Assembly: GCA_949317995.1 (NCBI GenBank)
Contig: OX439049.1
Span: forward strand, 9,277,395-9,341,394
From: Acholoe squamosa
Taxonomy: Eukaryota > Annelida > Polychaeta > Phyllodocida > Polynoidae
DNA: 64,000 nt
Direction of reading: 5' to 3'
Positions within the stretch are counted from its first letter, which is position 1. Each line of letters starts with the position of its first letter. The notes below the pieces were generated by a model. The model was given only the letters and a program-made list of their open reading frames with translations. It made no database searches and had not been told where the DNA came from. Shown one piece after another: positions 11,477 through 22,681 of the stretch. The position numbers and the translations under genes were made by a program.

Positions 11477-11655
11477 ACGCGGTCACAACCGCATTTCTTG
11501 TTAATTGATGTAGCCACATTTCTAAGGGCTTATTTCAGTTCTGTTTTTCTATAAAGCTGACGACCTGAGAATTGCCTGGCTAATTGGCTATGCTACTGGA
11601 GAGGGCTGCTACCATTAGAGATTTCCTCTCTAAAGCAGGTCCATCTCTATGCAAT

Positions 11656-12034
11656 TGTAGGTATTGCTATTTCGAGATATACCTCAATATCGAGACAACT
11701 ATATTATCGAAGCAATAACTAGTCGGTTCGAGTGGGTTTCAGAATCACTTTATTACGGTACTTGTTACAGGAAGACTGCGAACATGTTTCAACCTTTCAT
11801 ATGCCTATAGTCTATACCCTGAAGGAGGCAAAGCTCTCGTTATAGCATTCGTTAGGCCGTTCTAGAGACAAAATCAGTCTACCAGCCCGGTAGCTCTGCG
11901 AGTCCCCCGCTCGTAGGAGGAGGCGGAATATATACCTCTCGTCATGGTTCATTAGTTCCGCACTGAGCGCCCTCTGGTCTGCCTCCTGCATCACACCATC
12001 CGAGACCACCTGTGGTGCCCTCTGACGAGTAACA
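11656..12034 (-). mobile_element. LTR-like block (possible solo LTR), minus strand
   Basis: On the minus strand it starts TGTTACTCGTCAGAGG and ends AGCAATACCTACA. It has a TATATA box at 11929-11934 and an AATAAA signal at 11749-11754, about 180 bp downstream. Its end region (GCTATTTCGAGATATACC on the plus strand) resembles the corresponding end of the block at 1998-2545. Flanks do not form an obvious 5-bp duplication. Confidence 0.4.
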
Positions 12035-12328
12035 TAGAAGACTCTCCCCAAGAGCGCCTATCCTACTAAGATACGGTACATAGTAATATTCTCGAATACA
12101 TCCAGGCCTCGATGCATAGCAAATACGAATCCCTACACAATCTTACAAATAGGAATTGCTAGAAAAGTGTTAATAGGTTGAATACTTTTGTAGGTCATTA
12201 CGATCTGCACATATTGGCTTCATCAACGATTTGACGATTTGTAAGGGATATCACAATAACCCCCAGGATAGTATAGAACACATTGAAATGAATTCAATTC
12301 AATTCATCTGATGATAGCTAAACAGTCA

Positions 12329-12545
12329 ATACGAAACCTCCTCTGACATAAGATTTGCCAGCAAAATCGCTGCTGTGCCGGTAGAAATTGTGAGACTGTG
12401 GGACCGAATGTTTGTCTGTAATCTAAGTAAATTGGACTACATTTTGTTTTTCCAACTTGCAAATCAGACCATTATTAAGGATTTTACAGCATAAAACAAA
12501 ATGCATTACTGTTTGTTAGTTGTTTTTTTCTATTTTGCCAAAATC
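12329..12545 (+). repeat. Family R interspersed repeat
   Basis: Begins ACAGTCAATACGAAA and continues through TTGCCAGCAAAATCGCTGC and AAACAAAATGCATTACTG. Same sharp left end as copies at 14757, 26807 (minus) and 27799. Class unknown. Confidence 0.7.
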
Positions 12546-13120
12546 CTAGCGTCTTCTCTATAGATGCACTTCTGTCACAAAATGTATCAGGTGGCGCGTT
12601 ATTTGAGCATGGAAGTTATCAAAAAACATGCCTTTGTTGAACTGTGAAAAAAAACAGTATTATCATTTTATGCACCATACTTCAGTTGTGATTATCGATT
12701 GATATGACATGGTTATCGAGTTCTGATATTTCGGGAAAAGGAACCCAAAATTGACAGCGGACAGGACATATCTTGACAATGAGTTGACACAAAAGTAAAT
12801 CCTCCATTTTTGAAGCTTATGTACGAAATGTGACGACATGCTTGGGACATAACATAGTTGAAACCATATTCTACCTGCCTGTCGACTATATTCCTTGATA
12901 TTATGGCTGTATTTGATATAAAAAAAGATTAAACTTTCGAAGCGAGCAACTGGCCGTGCTTGTTCACCATTCTGTCAACACTACAGGTGCCATCGCCTGG
13001 TGTGTACAGAATGGATTAGGCTATAGACTGGCGCAGCTCTGTCTCAACATATTGGCGGTAGTAGGCCTACGAGAATGAGAGTTGCAGGAGGTCGCCAGCT
13101 TAACCATACGTTAACATGAA

Positions 13121-13132
13121 GCCAAGATGGCG
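13121..13132 (+). promoter_or_regulatory. YY1-like box at a possible start codon
   Basis: GCCAAGATGGCG matches the well known YY1-type downstream promoter element in which the ATG of the motif serves as start codon. No TATA box upstream. Functional use is inferred. Confidence 0.3.
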
Positions 13133-13187
13133 GAGGGCCGTCTCGTTGACTCGCAAAAGAAAACAATGGATTCTATCAATTTTAGAG
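13127..13187 (+). CDS. Possible first coding exon, unknown protein
   Basis: ATG at 13127 in a strong context (AAGATGGCG) opens a 20-codon frame beginning MAEGRLVDSQKKTMDS. It ends at a plausible donor (TTTTAGAG|GTAAAA) at 13188, leaving one base of the next codon (phase 1). An earlier ATG at 13116 gives another frame (MKPRWRRAVS...) through the same donor. The preceding 150 bp is less AT-rich than its surroundings. No domain can be read from so short a segment. The phase would fit the exon at 50842, but that is weak evidence. Confidence 0.3.
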
Positions 13188-13243
13188 GTAAAAACTTAGA
13201 ATTAATGGTGGAAACCATGTTATATATACAATGTGTAATGAAT

Positions 13244-13335
13244 AGACTTGAACTCGTTGACTTTAGGGGTTTGATGAAAGCATTCGCCTATGGCTCAAGC
13301 TTTTATCACCCCCTAAAGTCAACTTGTTCAAGTCT
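13244..13335. repeat. Perfect-arm hairpin with GCCTATGGC apex
   Basis: AGACTTGAACTCGTTGACTT... pairs with AAGTCAACTTGTTCAAGTCT, including the flanking AGGGG/CCCCT. The apex reads TTCGCCTATGGCTC, the same kind of GCC-N3-GGC mini-stem seen in other large hairpins of this window. It sits 57 bp after the possible exon at 13127. Confidence 0.8.
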
Positions 13336-13339
13336 AATC

Positions 13340-14756
13340 ATTATATATTACATTCCTAGTAATAACGCAAGCAGTGTCAAAAACATGTATACAGTCAATA
13401 GATGGAATAGATATAAGGAAGAATGGACTCCCTGCGCACATTATATGGTCTGTCGAATTCTTGGGTGCACCTTAAAGGCAGGGGATACTTATATTGTAAA
13501 AATATTGGTAATGACCCAGTACTTTTTTCACCAGCATTTGACCCCCTGTCTTACATATTTCCGTCATAATGCACCTTACACATGTGAGGTGCACCTTACA
13601 TTTGGGGTCTTGTATTAAGATGCATTTGACAAATTGTGAAGTCACATAAACTATTCATCAGAAATTCATAATAAAGTATAATTTTGACCTGTACAAGTTG
13701 ACACTTTGCACCCCAATCGGCAAGTAGTGTGCACGTAGTAGGGAGCTCAGTGATTGCCCTAGCAGGGTGTCCACATTGGGCTTGCTTACTGCCGCGATCT
13801 ACGATATTCTCTTCCCCCAACTCTTTGCACCCATAGCAAAAAGGGAGGGGGGCACTCACCAAATTTTCTGTAGTAACATAATGTGTGGCTAACGTATATA
13901 CATCTATGTAGATATAACATATTTTTGGTGACCTTCTGAACTGAGGGCAAAATTGAGGTCCTCTCCCACCTGCCATTTTCCGTCCATGGAATTTGAAGAA
14001 AGCCATACCTTTGTGTCTGAAAACATTTTTAAATGAGGATTGGCAATATCAGCGCCTTAGTGAAGAAAGGTGTTAACTGACATTTTGACTTCCAACTTGG
14101 CACAAAACGTTTTTAAACGTGTTTTTAACAAATCTTCAACCAAATAACCAATGGGGAAACAAATTTAAACGTTTTTGTTAACGAAAAATGAAAGTACTGG
14201 AGCTGTGTCGGTAATATGTGTGCTTACAGCATAGCCCCAGTGCAATATTGTTATTTTGGCTCTCCTGCAAAACTTGAAAAATGCAGTTACAACCTTCTTG
14301 TACTAAGGCGACAATATAAAACTTTGCATCACTGAATGAGCAGAAATCTTAGACTAGTTACACTAGTCGATGCAAAGAAGTTAACCATATGTAAATTGAG
14401 TACCAAATTGCATCCCTTTGATACAAAATAGGTAGAAAAACCAATTCAGGGAGATGTCCTTCAAGGTTACGAAAGCACTCACTTTCTACTGGGTTAGTTC
14501 TTTTTTTTTTTTCTTTTTTCTTTGTTCCACATCATTTTCAGGATTTTACGTGGCTGCCGAACCTTTATTTCCACACCTAACTCTTGGCATACAATGTAAT
14601 CCTGGAGCTTACATACACTATAAATTTTTATCATGCGGATAGACTCTCGTCAGACGATTACCAGGTTCTTTTCTTCCTCTTTGCCCCTCTGTATATCTGG
14701 GTGCGCATAATGACTAGCACAGAAACACATATTGAACCATCAAAATTTTTATCTAA
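13340..14756. other. No gene recognised
   Basis: Contains CACCTTAAAGGCAGGGG at 13469 and AGGTGCACCTTACA near 13588, hinting at a decayed inverted-repeat element. Nothing coding was recognised. Confidence 0.35.
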
Positions 14757-15065
14757 CAGTCAATACGAAAACTCGCGGGACACTGGCTTTTGCTGGCGAA
14801 ATTGCTGTTGGACGGCCAAAATTGACAGATCCCACAATTTCAGCCAGCCATTTTGTCTGGCTGTAATCTTGGGACCTTGGGGCTGCACACACTGAAGTTT
14901 TTAAGGCTTGTAAGTATTGAAGGTTTTTACAACTTTAAATAAAAGCCATTACTGTTTGCTAAGTTTTAAAAGAGTTAAATGATCAAAATAGTGAGCGAAA
15001 ATTATGGAGAGTGGAATAATAACCTCCAGGTGTTCAGTCCTGCAGAAAAATAAAATCTGCACGAC
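14757..15065 (+). repeat. Family R interspersed repeat
   Basis: Starts ACAGTCAATACGAAAAC and extends through CTTTTGCTGGCGAAATTGC, AAAAGCCATTACTGTTTGC and CCTCCAGGTGTTCAG to AATAAAATCTG. Together with the copies at 26500 and 27799 this sets the family length at about 300 bp. Confidence 0.75.
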
Positions 15066-15119
15066 TGGACGGCCTCCAAAGGTAAACACTTTTCATATGG
15101 ACTGGAATCTAATATAGAT

Positions 15120-15272
15120 TTCTCATGATGAATATAACCTTCTCTGTCGAAATGGCGTGTCTTGTGCACATACATGCGGGCACTGACACATTCCCCTGTG
15201 AAATAGCATAATGAAGTTCTCGCCATGAATATGACCTTAGCTGCCAAAACATATATCACTCACTCACTCACA
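15120..15272 (+). mobile_element. Family B SINE fragment, rearranged
   Basis: GTGCACATACATGCGGGCAC through to ATCACTCACTCACTCAC is the family B body and (ACTC)n tail. The internal segment GAATATxACCTT-CTGTCGAAATGGC also occurs once upstream at 15130, so this copy is a chimera or carries an internal duplication. Confidence 0.7.
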
Positions 15273-16250
15273 AATTAAAATGAAAATACAGGGAGTGCCC
15301 CCCTTCTCTCCTCAACAGTCACATACCCTCCCTGAGCTCCCAGGACAACATAGCAGACGACAATTTTTGAAGCAGACGACTTTTGTAGGACAGTGTACCG
15401 GCTTTATGTGCTCCATATCTCACTGTCAGTGGATTATTACCCAACTTGTAAGTTGTCAGTCAATGGGAGTGGGAGTATACAAAGTTAGAGGGGACACTCA
15501 ATGACATCCTAACTTACTAGTATAGTGCTGATGCTTGAATGATTGAGAAAGCTGTCTCACTATGCCACATTGTGTGCTAGTCTATGTCTTTGTAGGTATG
15601 TTTGTTTGCATATGGCATTAGGGGGGGGCATTCCTATGCTCTCCTGTCAAGGCTTCATCCTTTACAGGCTGACTTCAATCTCAATTGTATACCCATGTGG
15701 TGCTCTGCTGTTGTCAAAATAGACCACCTGAGCCATCACTAGAGTACTAGCCTGCCTACATGTACTATCCCCAGCTTTGACTGAGAGTTCCCACCACTGG
15801 CTGGGGTTGACTGCAATATTGACAGCAATTGAGACAATTTCACTACCCTTACTTGGTCAATGTCAAAGTATTTTTGAAGAGCCATTGTGTCAAAAAGCAA
15901 GAGGATCACTGAATGAATGAACGCTAGTAGCAGATGCTGTTAGCATCACCCTGTATGAGGGTTTATTGATATTGTAAGTAGATATACATTTGTTTTTAAA
16001 GATTTAAACGTTATTAGGAGTGAGAAGGTTTAATGCACTCCAATTCCCAAGAATAGCAATTGAGACAATAGTATTGAGACAATAGTCAGCCAATGTCAGC
16101 GTAATTTCAGGAGTCCATGTGAGCCCACAAAGTCACACGACTAAATGAATGAACGATAATAGGAGCTATTTGCAGATGTTATAGTCATCACCCCTGTGGG
16201 AGGTATAGTGATATAGAGTAAGGAGTAGTGTAGACAGAGAGTAGATATAC
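15273..16250. repeat. Non-coding; one diverged direct duplication
   Basis: CAATTGAGACAATTTCACTA... (about 15826-15960) and CAATTGAGACAATAG... (about 16058-16210) share TCAGxxAATGTCA, AATGAATGAACGxTA and GCAGATGxT-AGCATCACCC-TGT in order, an ancient direct duplication with a spacing near 230 bp. Confidence 0.45.
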
Positions 16251-16588
16251 TAGCACCCTCTACTAGTACCATAAGGGTTCCGCTAGAACCTCCTCCATGG
16301 TCCTAAAACCTCCTCCAGTCTCTCCGCACCCATTAGCCACCTCACACCCACGCAGCAGGCACCTCCAGCACCATCAGGACCAGCAGGAACAGCAACAGTG
16401 GTAAAGGCCTATACCACCAGCCTCTGGAACAGCAGCAGCAGCAGTACAAGCACAGGTGGGAGCCACAGCCAGATCCAGGCAGGAGAGAGAGGAGAGAGAG
16501 GGAAGGAGTACTCACTAGTCAGAGCCTGAGCAGCAGGAGGAAGAGAAAAGGAAAATAGTGAAGAACTGCATCTGTGCTACTTCTGTTA

Positions 16589-17175
16589 TTATATACCCCC
16601 AACAGCTGCATCCAGGGAGGATTCTGTGCAAACTGGGAGTCTGAGAGGCAATGGCTGTACATTGAACAAGTGCTTTCCATCAAACCCACAACCACCTCAC
16701 CCAACTACCAACCAGCCAGCTCTGCACCCACCCATCCACCCACTCACTCACTCACTCACTGCTCACTCTCCTAGTGGTGCAGTGGTTGCCTATCAGTCAG
16801 TCAGGCTCTGGACACCAGTGAGTCCACACTATCTACTACTGTTGCTGCCTCCCAGCAGTGACTAGAGGAGATACCATTGGTGCACTGATAGTAGGAGTAG
16901 GAGTAGGACTGTGACTGTCTGCAGGTCCCCATTGTGGAGTAGTATTATTTTTGTCAAACCCAGCAGGGTTAGACCACCACCGCTGCCTCTCTCACCAGCA
17001 GCACTGTTATCAGTATTGGCTGAGTGGCATTATTACTGGGATAATTATTTAACAATTTGGTCAAATTGCTGAGGAGCTGGAGAGCCGGAGCAGATTTGAT
17101 TTGTTCCCAGTGGATTGTTACTTGATTGATCATCATCAGGAAGGACGCAGTTGATCTACTACAGACACAATCATG
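16589..17175 (+). promoter_or_regulatory. Candidate promoter and 5' UTR exon ending in ATG at a splice donor
   Basis: A TTATATA box at 16589-16595 precedes about 550 bp that is CAG/CTC-rich, poor in TA and without mobile-element signatures. It ends ACACAATC-ATG|GTGAGT, with the ATG at 17173-17175 in good context (A at -3) directly followed by a near-consensus donor. A start codon that is the last codon of exon 1 is a common animal gene design. The coding body would lie downstream in phase 0 and was not identified. Confidence 0.33.
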
Positions 17176-18329
17176 GTGAGTTGACAGTTTTCAATGATTC
17201 ATATTCATTTTTGATACGTGGAGTGTATGTTTATATTGGTGTGAATATATTCATTTCTGTGAAGGAGGGTGGAAAATGGTGGTTCTTTGACACTTCAGCC
17301 ATTTCTGTTCCAGTCCCAATGATTAGCAAATTATGCAGATATTACATAGCATTAACTGGTGACAGTCACATTGTTTCTCAATGTCAGCCGACCTCTAAAT
17401 GACCTCTTGTCCTCCCACTTTCCCCCATTCAGCTCTGGGGTCCCACACAGGCCCTACCTACTATGGTTGTATTCCCTATATTTATTTCCTGGAGCCTGCC
17501 CTGCGCAGTGATGGCGGTGCGTGTGGTGTTGTCCCTCTCCATTCACTTCTAGGGGTCCTGGTAGGGGTATAGTCGAGACCAGAGTATTTGGTGAGGCCGA
17601 CAAACGCGGGTATTCCACTGCCATTGATTGGGTGAATGTTCAGTAATCTGATCAATGTTTTTCTATACTTTTGCACTTTCAAAAGTAAAGAGGACCCCCC
17701 AGAGAGAAAACTCCAGGGGGCTTATAAATGATAGGTAAGTCGTTCATAGGGAACAAGCCTCAAATGACTTGTGGCAGTTTTCAATATAACCTCCAGGGTC
17801 CTATATTCACCATAAGGCCTGTAACTTGCCCTCATCGCGGGGGTAGTTCACTTTTCGATAAGGTGGAACACAGTCAGTTCAAATGGGGAACGTTATGCCA
17901 GACAATTTCATATAATAAAGGGCCAAAAATTCCTTAATCTTACACAAATATGTAATGGTTATGGCCCATAAGAGGGAAAATGTCCAAATTTTAAGGTTCA
18001 CTGTCTAAAAACCTTAATAATTGTCCGATTATCAAGCCATGAAAAATGGCATGTAGCTTATCAAGTGCACTTTAAGGCTAGCTAGGGTGGAACTTTTTGG
18101 CCCATCAGGGGCCCTGGGGGGGGGGGTTCGTTCGAACCGACGAACCTGCCCCCACCCAGTTATGGGCCTGATAAATGGGGACTGCAAACCTCTGATCTTA
18201 AATGGTGTTAATTTAGTAAGGAGAGTGTGAGCTGCTCGGTAATGATTATTTCAAAGTGTTATTTCATTGGTACAAGCTGATGGTATCTGATATTAACAAG
18301 ATAACATCTATCATAGGTGCTTATTGATT
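17176..18329. other. Presumed intron or intergenic; family N remnant
   Basis: Contains CGCGGGTATTCCACTGCC at about 17606-17623 and GTTTTTCTATACTTTTG, decayed pieces of the element described at 35680-35937. A short foldback GGGGTTCGTTCGAACC lies near 18122-18140. Confidence 0.4.
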
Positions 18330-18490
18330 TAAAAAAACCTGTACCCCCTGCCCTTATTTGGGACAGGTGCTTAAATTTGAATACTGTTTTTAGCGATTGT
18401 TTTCAATATCCCTGTTCCCTGCGCGCTTTTTTTTTTCAAAACCAGCAGTTATTTGAGACCTCCTGATTAAATGGGCCATTACAGCAGATT
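18330..18490. repeat. Family F-like remnant
   Basis: GGGACAGGTGCTTAAATTTG, then CAATATCCCTGTTCCCTGCG and AAATGGGCCATTACAG follow the order of the GTGCTTAAATAAG-type family seen at 19853-20612 and 55682-55873. Diverged. Confidence 0.4.
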
Positions 18491-18797
18491 GGGGCATACT
18501 GCTTTCAGTGGATGGGCTGGCCACATTCTCTTGGGTTGACTTTAGGTGTATAGCTGCTGTTGAAAGGGAAAGCTGGAGACTCAGAGCTGCATGGGGACGA
18601 TGAGGAAAGGGTGCAGGACCCATGAACAAGGCAGGGGGGGGGCACTCTGCATTTAATTGGTCACTAAGTAAAGGGGTATATTCGGCATAGCGATAAATTG
18701 GGTGACCTCGCGCATGAAAATTTGTACCTGCTATGATGCCGTGACTTACATAAAGAGCTGCCTCCACTGCATCAGTCGTGTCCATTTTCTGCTAATC

Positions 18798-19145
18798 CAG
18801 GGGCGTAGGAAAAAGGGGGGGCCAGGGGGGCCTGGGCCCCCCCAATCATGAAGAAGGTGGGGCCTGAGTATGTCTGGGCCCCCCCAATATTTTCCAAGAA
18901 CTCATAAACACAATGGAAAAGAAGCTAAAACTTTACATCTCAAATTAGATTATTATGGTGATGTCATAGGGAAAATGGGGGTCTGAGCCTAAAGTCAGAT
19001 CCAAAATTTACCAAAAATTACTTTTCTATATGAATTCTATATACGCATTATATAGACACCATCACGCATCAGCCGACAATTCAAGGTGGTCGCGATGGTG
19101 CCCTCGCCAGGCCCCCCCAATGAAGAATTGCTTCCTACGCCTCTG
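18798..19145. mobile_element. hAT-like MITE with CAGGGGCGTAGGA ends
   Basis: Left end CAGGGGCGTAGGAAAAAG, right end CTTCCTACGCCTCTG, inverted. The 5-bp TAATC occurs directly outside both ends (18793-18797 and 19146-19150). The G/C-rich subterminal part contains GGGCCTGGGCCCCCCC. CAGNGGCG ends are typical of hAT relatives, which usually make 8-bp duplications, so the superfamily is tentative. Confidence 0.7.
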
Positions 19146-19754
19146 TAATCAAACCAATTTTTATATACAAAATGAATGGAAAAAAATCTACAAATAGGAA
19201 GAAATTGGCCAGACCGATGCAGTGGAACAAGGTGCACTGATAGTAAGAGTAAGAGTAGTGGAACATCGCTCATCCCAGCGAAGGCTGTGCCAAACTCTCG
19301 GTCCCAACCACAGGTGCCGCTGTTTCCCCTGCGGTGTCAACAAATTCAGGCTGGAAACTTTCTACGAGAACAGAGCAGTCATTGGCACATCATCAAGATT
19401 GGTTGCGATAAGTGTGGATACGAACTGCAGTATCTACCCCAGCTGGCATGGCAATGCTTCTGAAAGTTAACTTGATTAGATGAAAGGTGAAAAATATTAT
19501 CAAAAATGGGTGAGCTTTATATTTATACTTGTTGTTTAATTATAAATAGCGGGCTGCAAAAGGACACAGAGAGAGGGGGAAGTTTCCCAGTAGGTACCTG
19601 CCATCAAAGAACCCCCCTCCCTTCCCATTCTGGTTTTAGGGAGTAGCATCCTAGACTTCTCCTGACACACATGTATGTAGTATTCCCCTGGGCCTAGGGC
19701 TATGTGGTGTTGTGCTTGTTTTCCTACCCAATACAGACCCAACAATAAATTAGG

Positions 19755-19852
19755 TGTCGCATGATGCATTCAATGTTGATGCATCAATCTGGATGCATGG
19801 TGCCCATTGGTCGTCATGATGCATGAATGCAGCTCTGGCTAGTTACTCACCA
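19755..19852. mobile_element. Family A MITE fragment
   Basis: Contains GCCCATTGGTCGTCATGATG and ATGAATGCAGCTCTGGCTAG then TTACTCACCAGG. It is cut on the right by the family F element. Confidence 0.7.
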
Positions 19853-20612
19853 GGGGCTTATTTCAATACCCCTGACGATAACATAGGCCTTAAATGTTTG
19901 AGAGGGCGCTTATAAAATTCAATGCATGTCTACCCCTGGCCGTTATTTGACACTTGCGTTTATTTGAATACCATATCACACATTTGGCCCATTTAAGTGC
20001 CCGGGTCTCAAATATATAGATAGAACTAAACGACCATGGTGTACGAGGTGGCCGATCCACCACAAGGGGGGGTCTCCCCCCCCGAGTGGTGGATCAGCCA
20101 CCGAGGACACCAGGGGAGTTTAGTTCTATATTTATTTTATGTTTGATACGGGGTGTGACTGTGTTGGCAGTTACCGCTGGAATGACATATATTTATTTTA
20201 TGTTTTTAGAGGGTTTAAATAAGGAAAAATTATCAAAATCTGGTACCGTAGTTCCCCGTACGAGCGCCGGTCCGCCATTTTGAATGTTTACATGCACCCA
20301 GAACGAGGCTGCAGTGGTGGATCGGCCGCTGTGGTGGATCGGCACACGTTACGCCACTGGGGGTGTGCGGATCGGCCCTGCAATGCTATCTCTATGGGAA
20401 GAAGTTATTCACATAAAATAAATGCCAGTCTCGTGTAAGTGCCAGGGGTAAAGTGAGATTGAAATCAATAAACACCCAGCAATTATACGGGCCACTACAG
20501 TTATTCTTCAATGCTAAAGATTGATCTCAATACCCGCTTTTCCCCCGGCGCGCATTCAAGACCAGTACTTATATCTGAGACCCTGGCACTTAAATAAGCC
20601 ACTGCGGTATGC
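19853..20612. mobile_element. Family F element interrupted by family I
   Basis: Family F shows as GGGGCTTATTTCAATACCCC through CATTTAAGTGCCCGGGTC on the left and TAAGTGCCAGGGGTAAAG through GGCACTTAAATAAGCC-ACTGCGGTA on the right. It belongs to the GCGCTTAAATAAG type with TACCGTA-like ends. The family I element at 20015-20421 was inserted into it. Confidence 0.6.
20015..20421. mobile_element. Family I foldback-headed element, copy 1
   Basis: Head: TAGAACTAAACGACCATGGT pairs with its complement ending GTTTAGTTCTATA, with GGTGGCCGATCCACCAC inside. Body: bounded by TATTTATTTTATGTTT and AACTTATTTTATG-type ends (right end GTTATTCACATAAAATAA). The centre carries GTCCGCCATTTTGAATGTTT and GTGGTGGATCGGC. 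Compared with copy 2 at 24437 it has an extra ~64 bp between two copies of ATATTTATTTTATGTTT. Confidence 0.75.
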
Positions 20613-21268
20613 GATACTGAAAGTAACCTACATTACTGCAGACAGTGCTACGACTGCTCTACCAAATCCTATAATGTAAGATTACACACAGCGAACCTCT
20701 GATTGCAGGAGAAGGAACCTCTGATTATATTATAGCATGCCCCCTGCCTATGTAGGTAAATCACCCTGCTGGGGGGCACTGACTCTTTGATGCTAGGTCC
20801 CAACTGCGAATAGCGCTACGATTCTGTAGTCATTTCACAGTGCTTTGAAATGTAGCTCAATTTTCACAGGCAATTTATTTTAAGAAGTCGGTTACAGTCC
20901 CCCTAATCTTCAGATGTAATTCAGTCAACAGCCCCTCTTTTTCCCTCACTGGCACATCAACAGCCACCGCTCCGCATGGTCGGTACCACAGTTGGTGTCC
21001 AAACCAAGGCCAATACTGCTGCCGCATGGCTGAGCTAAAATTGCACCCATCACCCAAAACACTAAAACAACCCATATACCAAATCAAAGCTTGGAATGTC
21101 AGGATTACAGATATGGTTGATGTACAAAAATTCCAAAACCGTATTTTTGGTGAAATGGGCCTAAAGAAAAAAAGTTTCACCCCCACTTCCCGAGGAAAAA
21201 TCATCTCTGGATTTTTGGATTGTCAGTTATAATGATATAGGCCCCAGTGCTCCACCCATGCATCATGC
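20613..21268. other. No gene recognised
   Basis: A + strand frame ending at 21232 and a - strand frame over the same bases are both open for about 100 codons, but neither shows splice signals or a recognisable domain. Confidence 0.35.
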
Positions 21269-21375
21269 TAACCCTTTGAGGTTGGTATTTTCCCACGAGG
21301 TCGTCATGATGTACCAATGCAGTGCTGGGAAGTAGACTTGCCAGCACTGCATTGGTGCATCATGCCGACCAACAC
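21269..21375. mobile_element. Family A MITE, left half
   Basis: TAACCCTTTGAGG, then GTCGTCATGATGTACCAATG and the paired CATTGGTGCATCATGCCGAC. The right end is missing. Confidence 0.75.
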
Positions 21376-22377
21376 TTGGAGGCATCATAAGGATCCCACG
21401 AATATACATGAATCTCCCAGTACATGTAGTGGTATGTGGTGATAGCTAGAGGCCTTATTATAAACAGAACAGGAAGAAAAAAGATAATAAATACCAGAAT
21501 GTTTAGACAAAACAAAAGCAGGCTAGTATGTATAATGTTTACAAATAGTACATTGGAGACCTAGGCATACACATGTGTAAAGTCGTAAAATAGATTTGAG
21601 GTTAACAGCCAAAAATAATTTTCTTACAGTCTGAAATACTCTTACCTGGTGCGTCAAATGATTATTTTTAAGAATATCAATTTTCTTAAAAGTGGGCTTT
21701 TTGTCGACCATCAAAGACTATTCCTTTATTCTTTTTTTTCCATTAAAACAAGAAAAATGTTTATTTCATGGTGATGGAAAGGATTTGCTTTATATTTTTC
21801 TCTCGTATTTCATATGCTGGGTGTTACAGTGAGATCTCTATAAATATGTATCCTTCCTCTTATGGTAGACCCCAAAACTAATAAATGTTTCTATTCATTG
21901 ATTATGAACTTATTTTGCCCTCAATAAATAAATAAAAATATAAATAAAAAAAGAAACCTTTCGCCAAACTTGGTTTGCTATCATGCTCTGATACTGAAGA
22001 CCATCCTCCTCATATTTAGCCAGTACGTTCCAACCCACTGACAATGAGTTTAGATTTTATCAAACCACTAGGCTGTAGTTATAAAAGAAACATCATAATC
22101 ATATGACCTTGTACGCAGCGTATAATAATACAGGTTTTTGGCTTGTGATTAGTTCTTGCATCGTGAGTGCACTGATGCATTTTATCTCAAATTGAAAACT
22201 GAAGTCCCAGGTTCAACCTTGGAGCCCCATATTGCACACCCCCATGAAATAACCCTTGCCCGTATTTCATGGCCATTTACAGCACACTAAATGACTTAAT
22301 AACTATGATTAAATCATTATTTTGTGACAAATAAATGAAAATTGGAACATACCTCACTAAAACAACATGACATAAAT

Positions 22378-22474
22378 GTAAAGGTTCACTCGGATTGGTC
22401 TGAGTGAGGGTTATCTCACTCAGCTCTGCCTCGTAAGATAACCCTCACTCAGACCAATCCTCGTGAACCTTTAC
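22378..22474. repeat. Long hairpin head (about 40-bp arms) with AGC-TCT-GCC apex
   Basis: GTAAAGGTTCAC-TCGGATTGGTCTGAGTG... pairs with its complement ending GTGAACCTTTAC. The apex is CTCAGCTCTGCCTCG. The left side is flanked by ACATGACATAAATG, the same body-boundary motif found beside the heads of families J and K. Confidence 0.85.
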
Positions 22475-22500
22475 CATTATATAGCTATTACGTCTTTAAC

Positions 22501-22681
22501 TTAAGGGCTACTAATAATGCAGGAGTGCATCCTGCCTATTGATTGGCACTATTCTGCACATTAGCATTACATGTATCAAACCCAGTAGATTGACAAGGTG
22601 CAAGCTTCTTGTCAGGGCTGCATTCATGCATCATGACGAGGAATGGGCATGAAATGACTCCATAGCAGCCTTCAAGTGCTT
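22501..22681. mobile_element. Family A MITE, decayed
   Basis: Left TTAAGGGCTACTAATAATGC and right GGGCATGAAATGACTCC...CTTCAAG keep family ends; the inner foldback survives partly as GGGCTGCATTCATGCATCAT. Confidence 0.7.

Noticed and set aside
18390-18785. 131-codon minus-strand frame
   Set aside because: Covers decayed family F and family N pieces; no recognisable protein features.
19176-19470. Two overlapping plus-strand frames of 82 and 95 codons
   Set aside because: Both frames are open over the same bases, neither shows splice signals or a known domain, and a repeat remnant lies immediately upstream.
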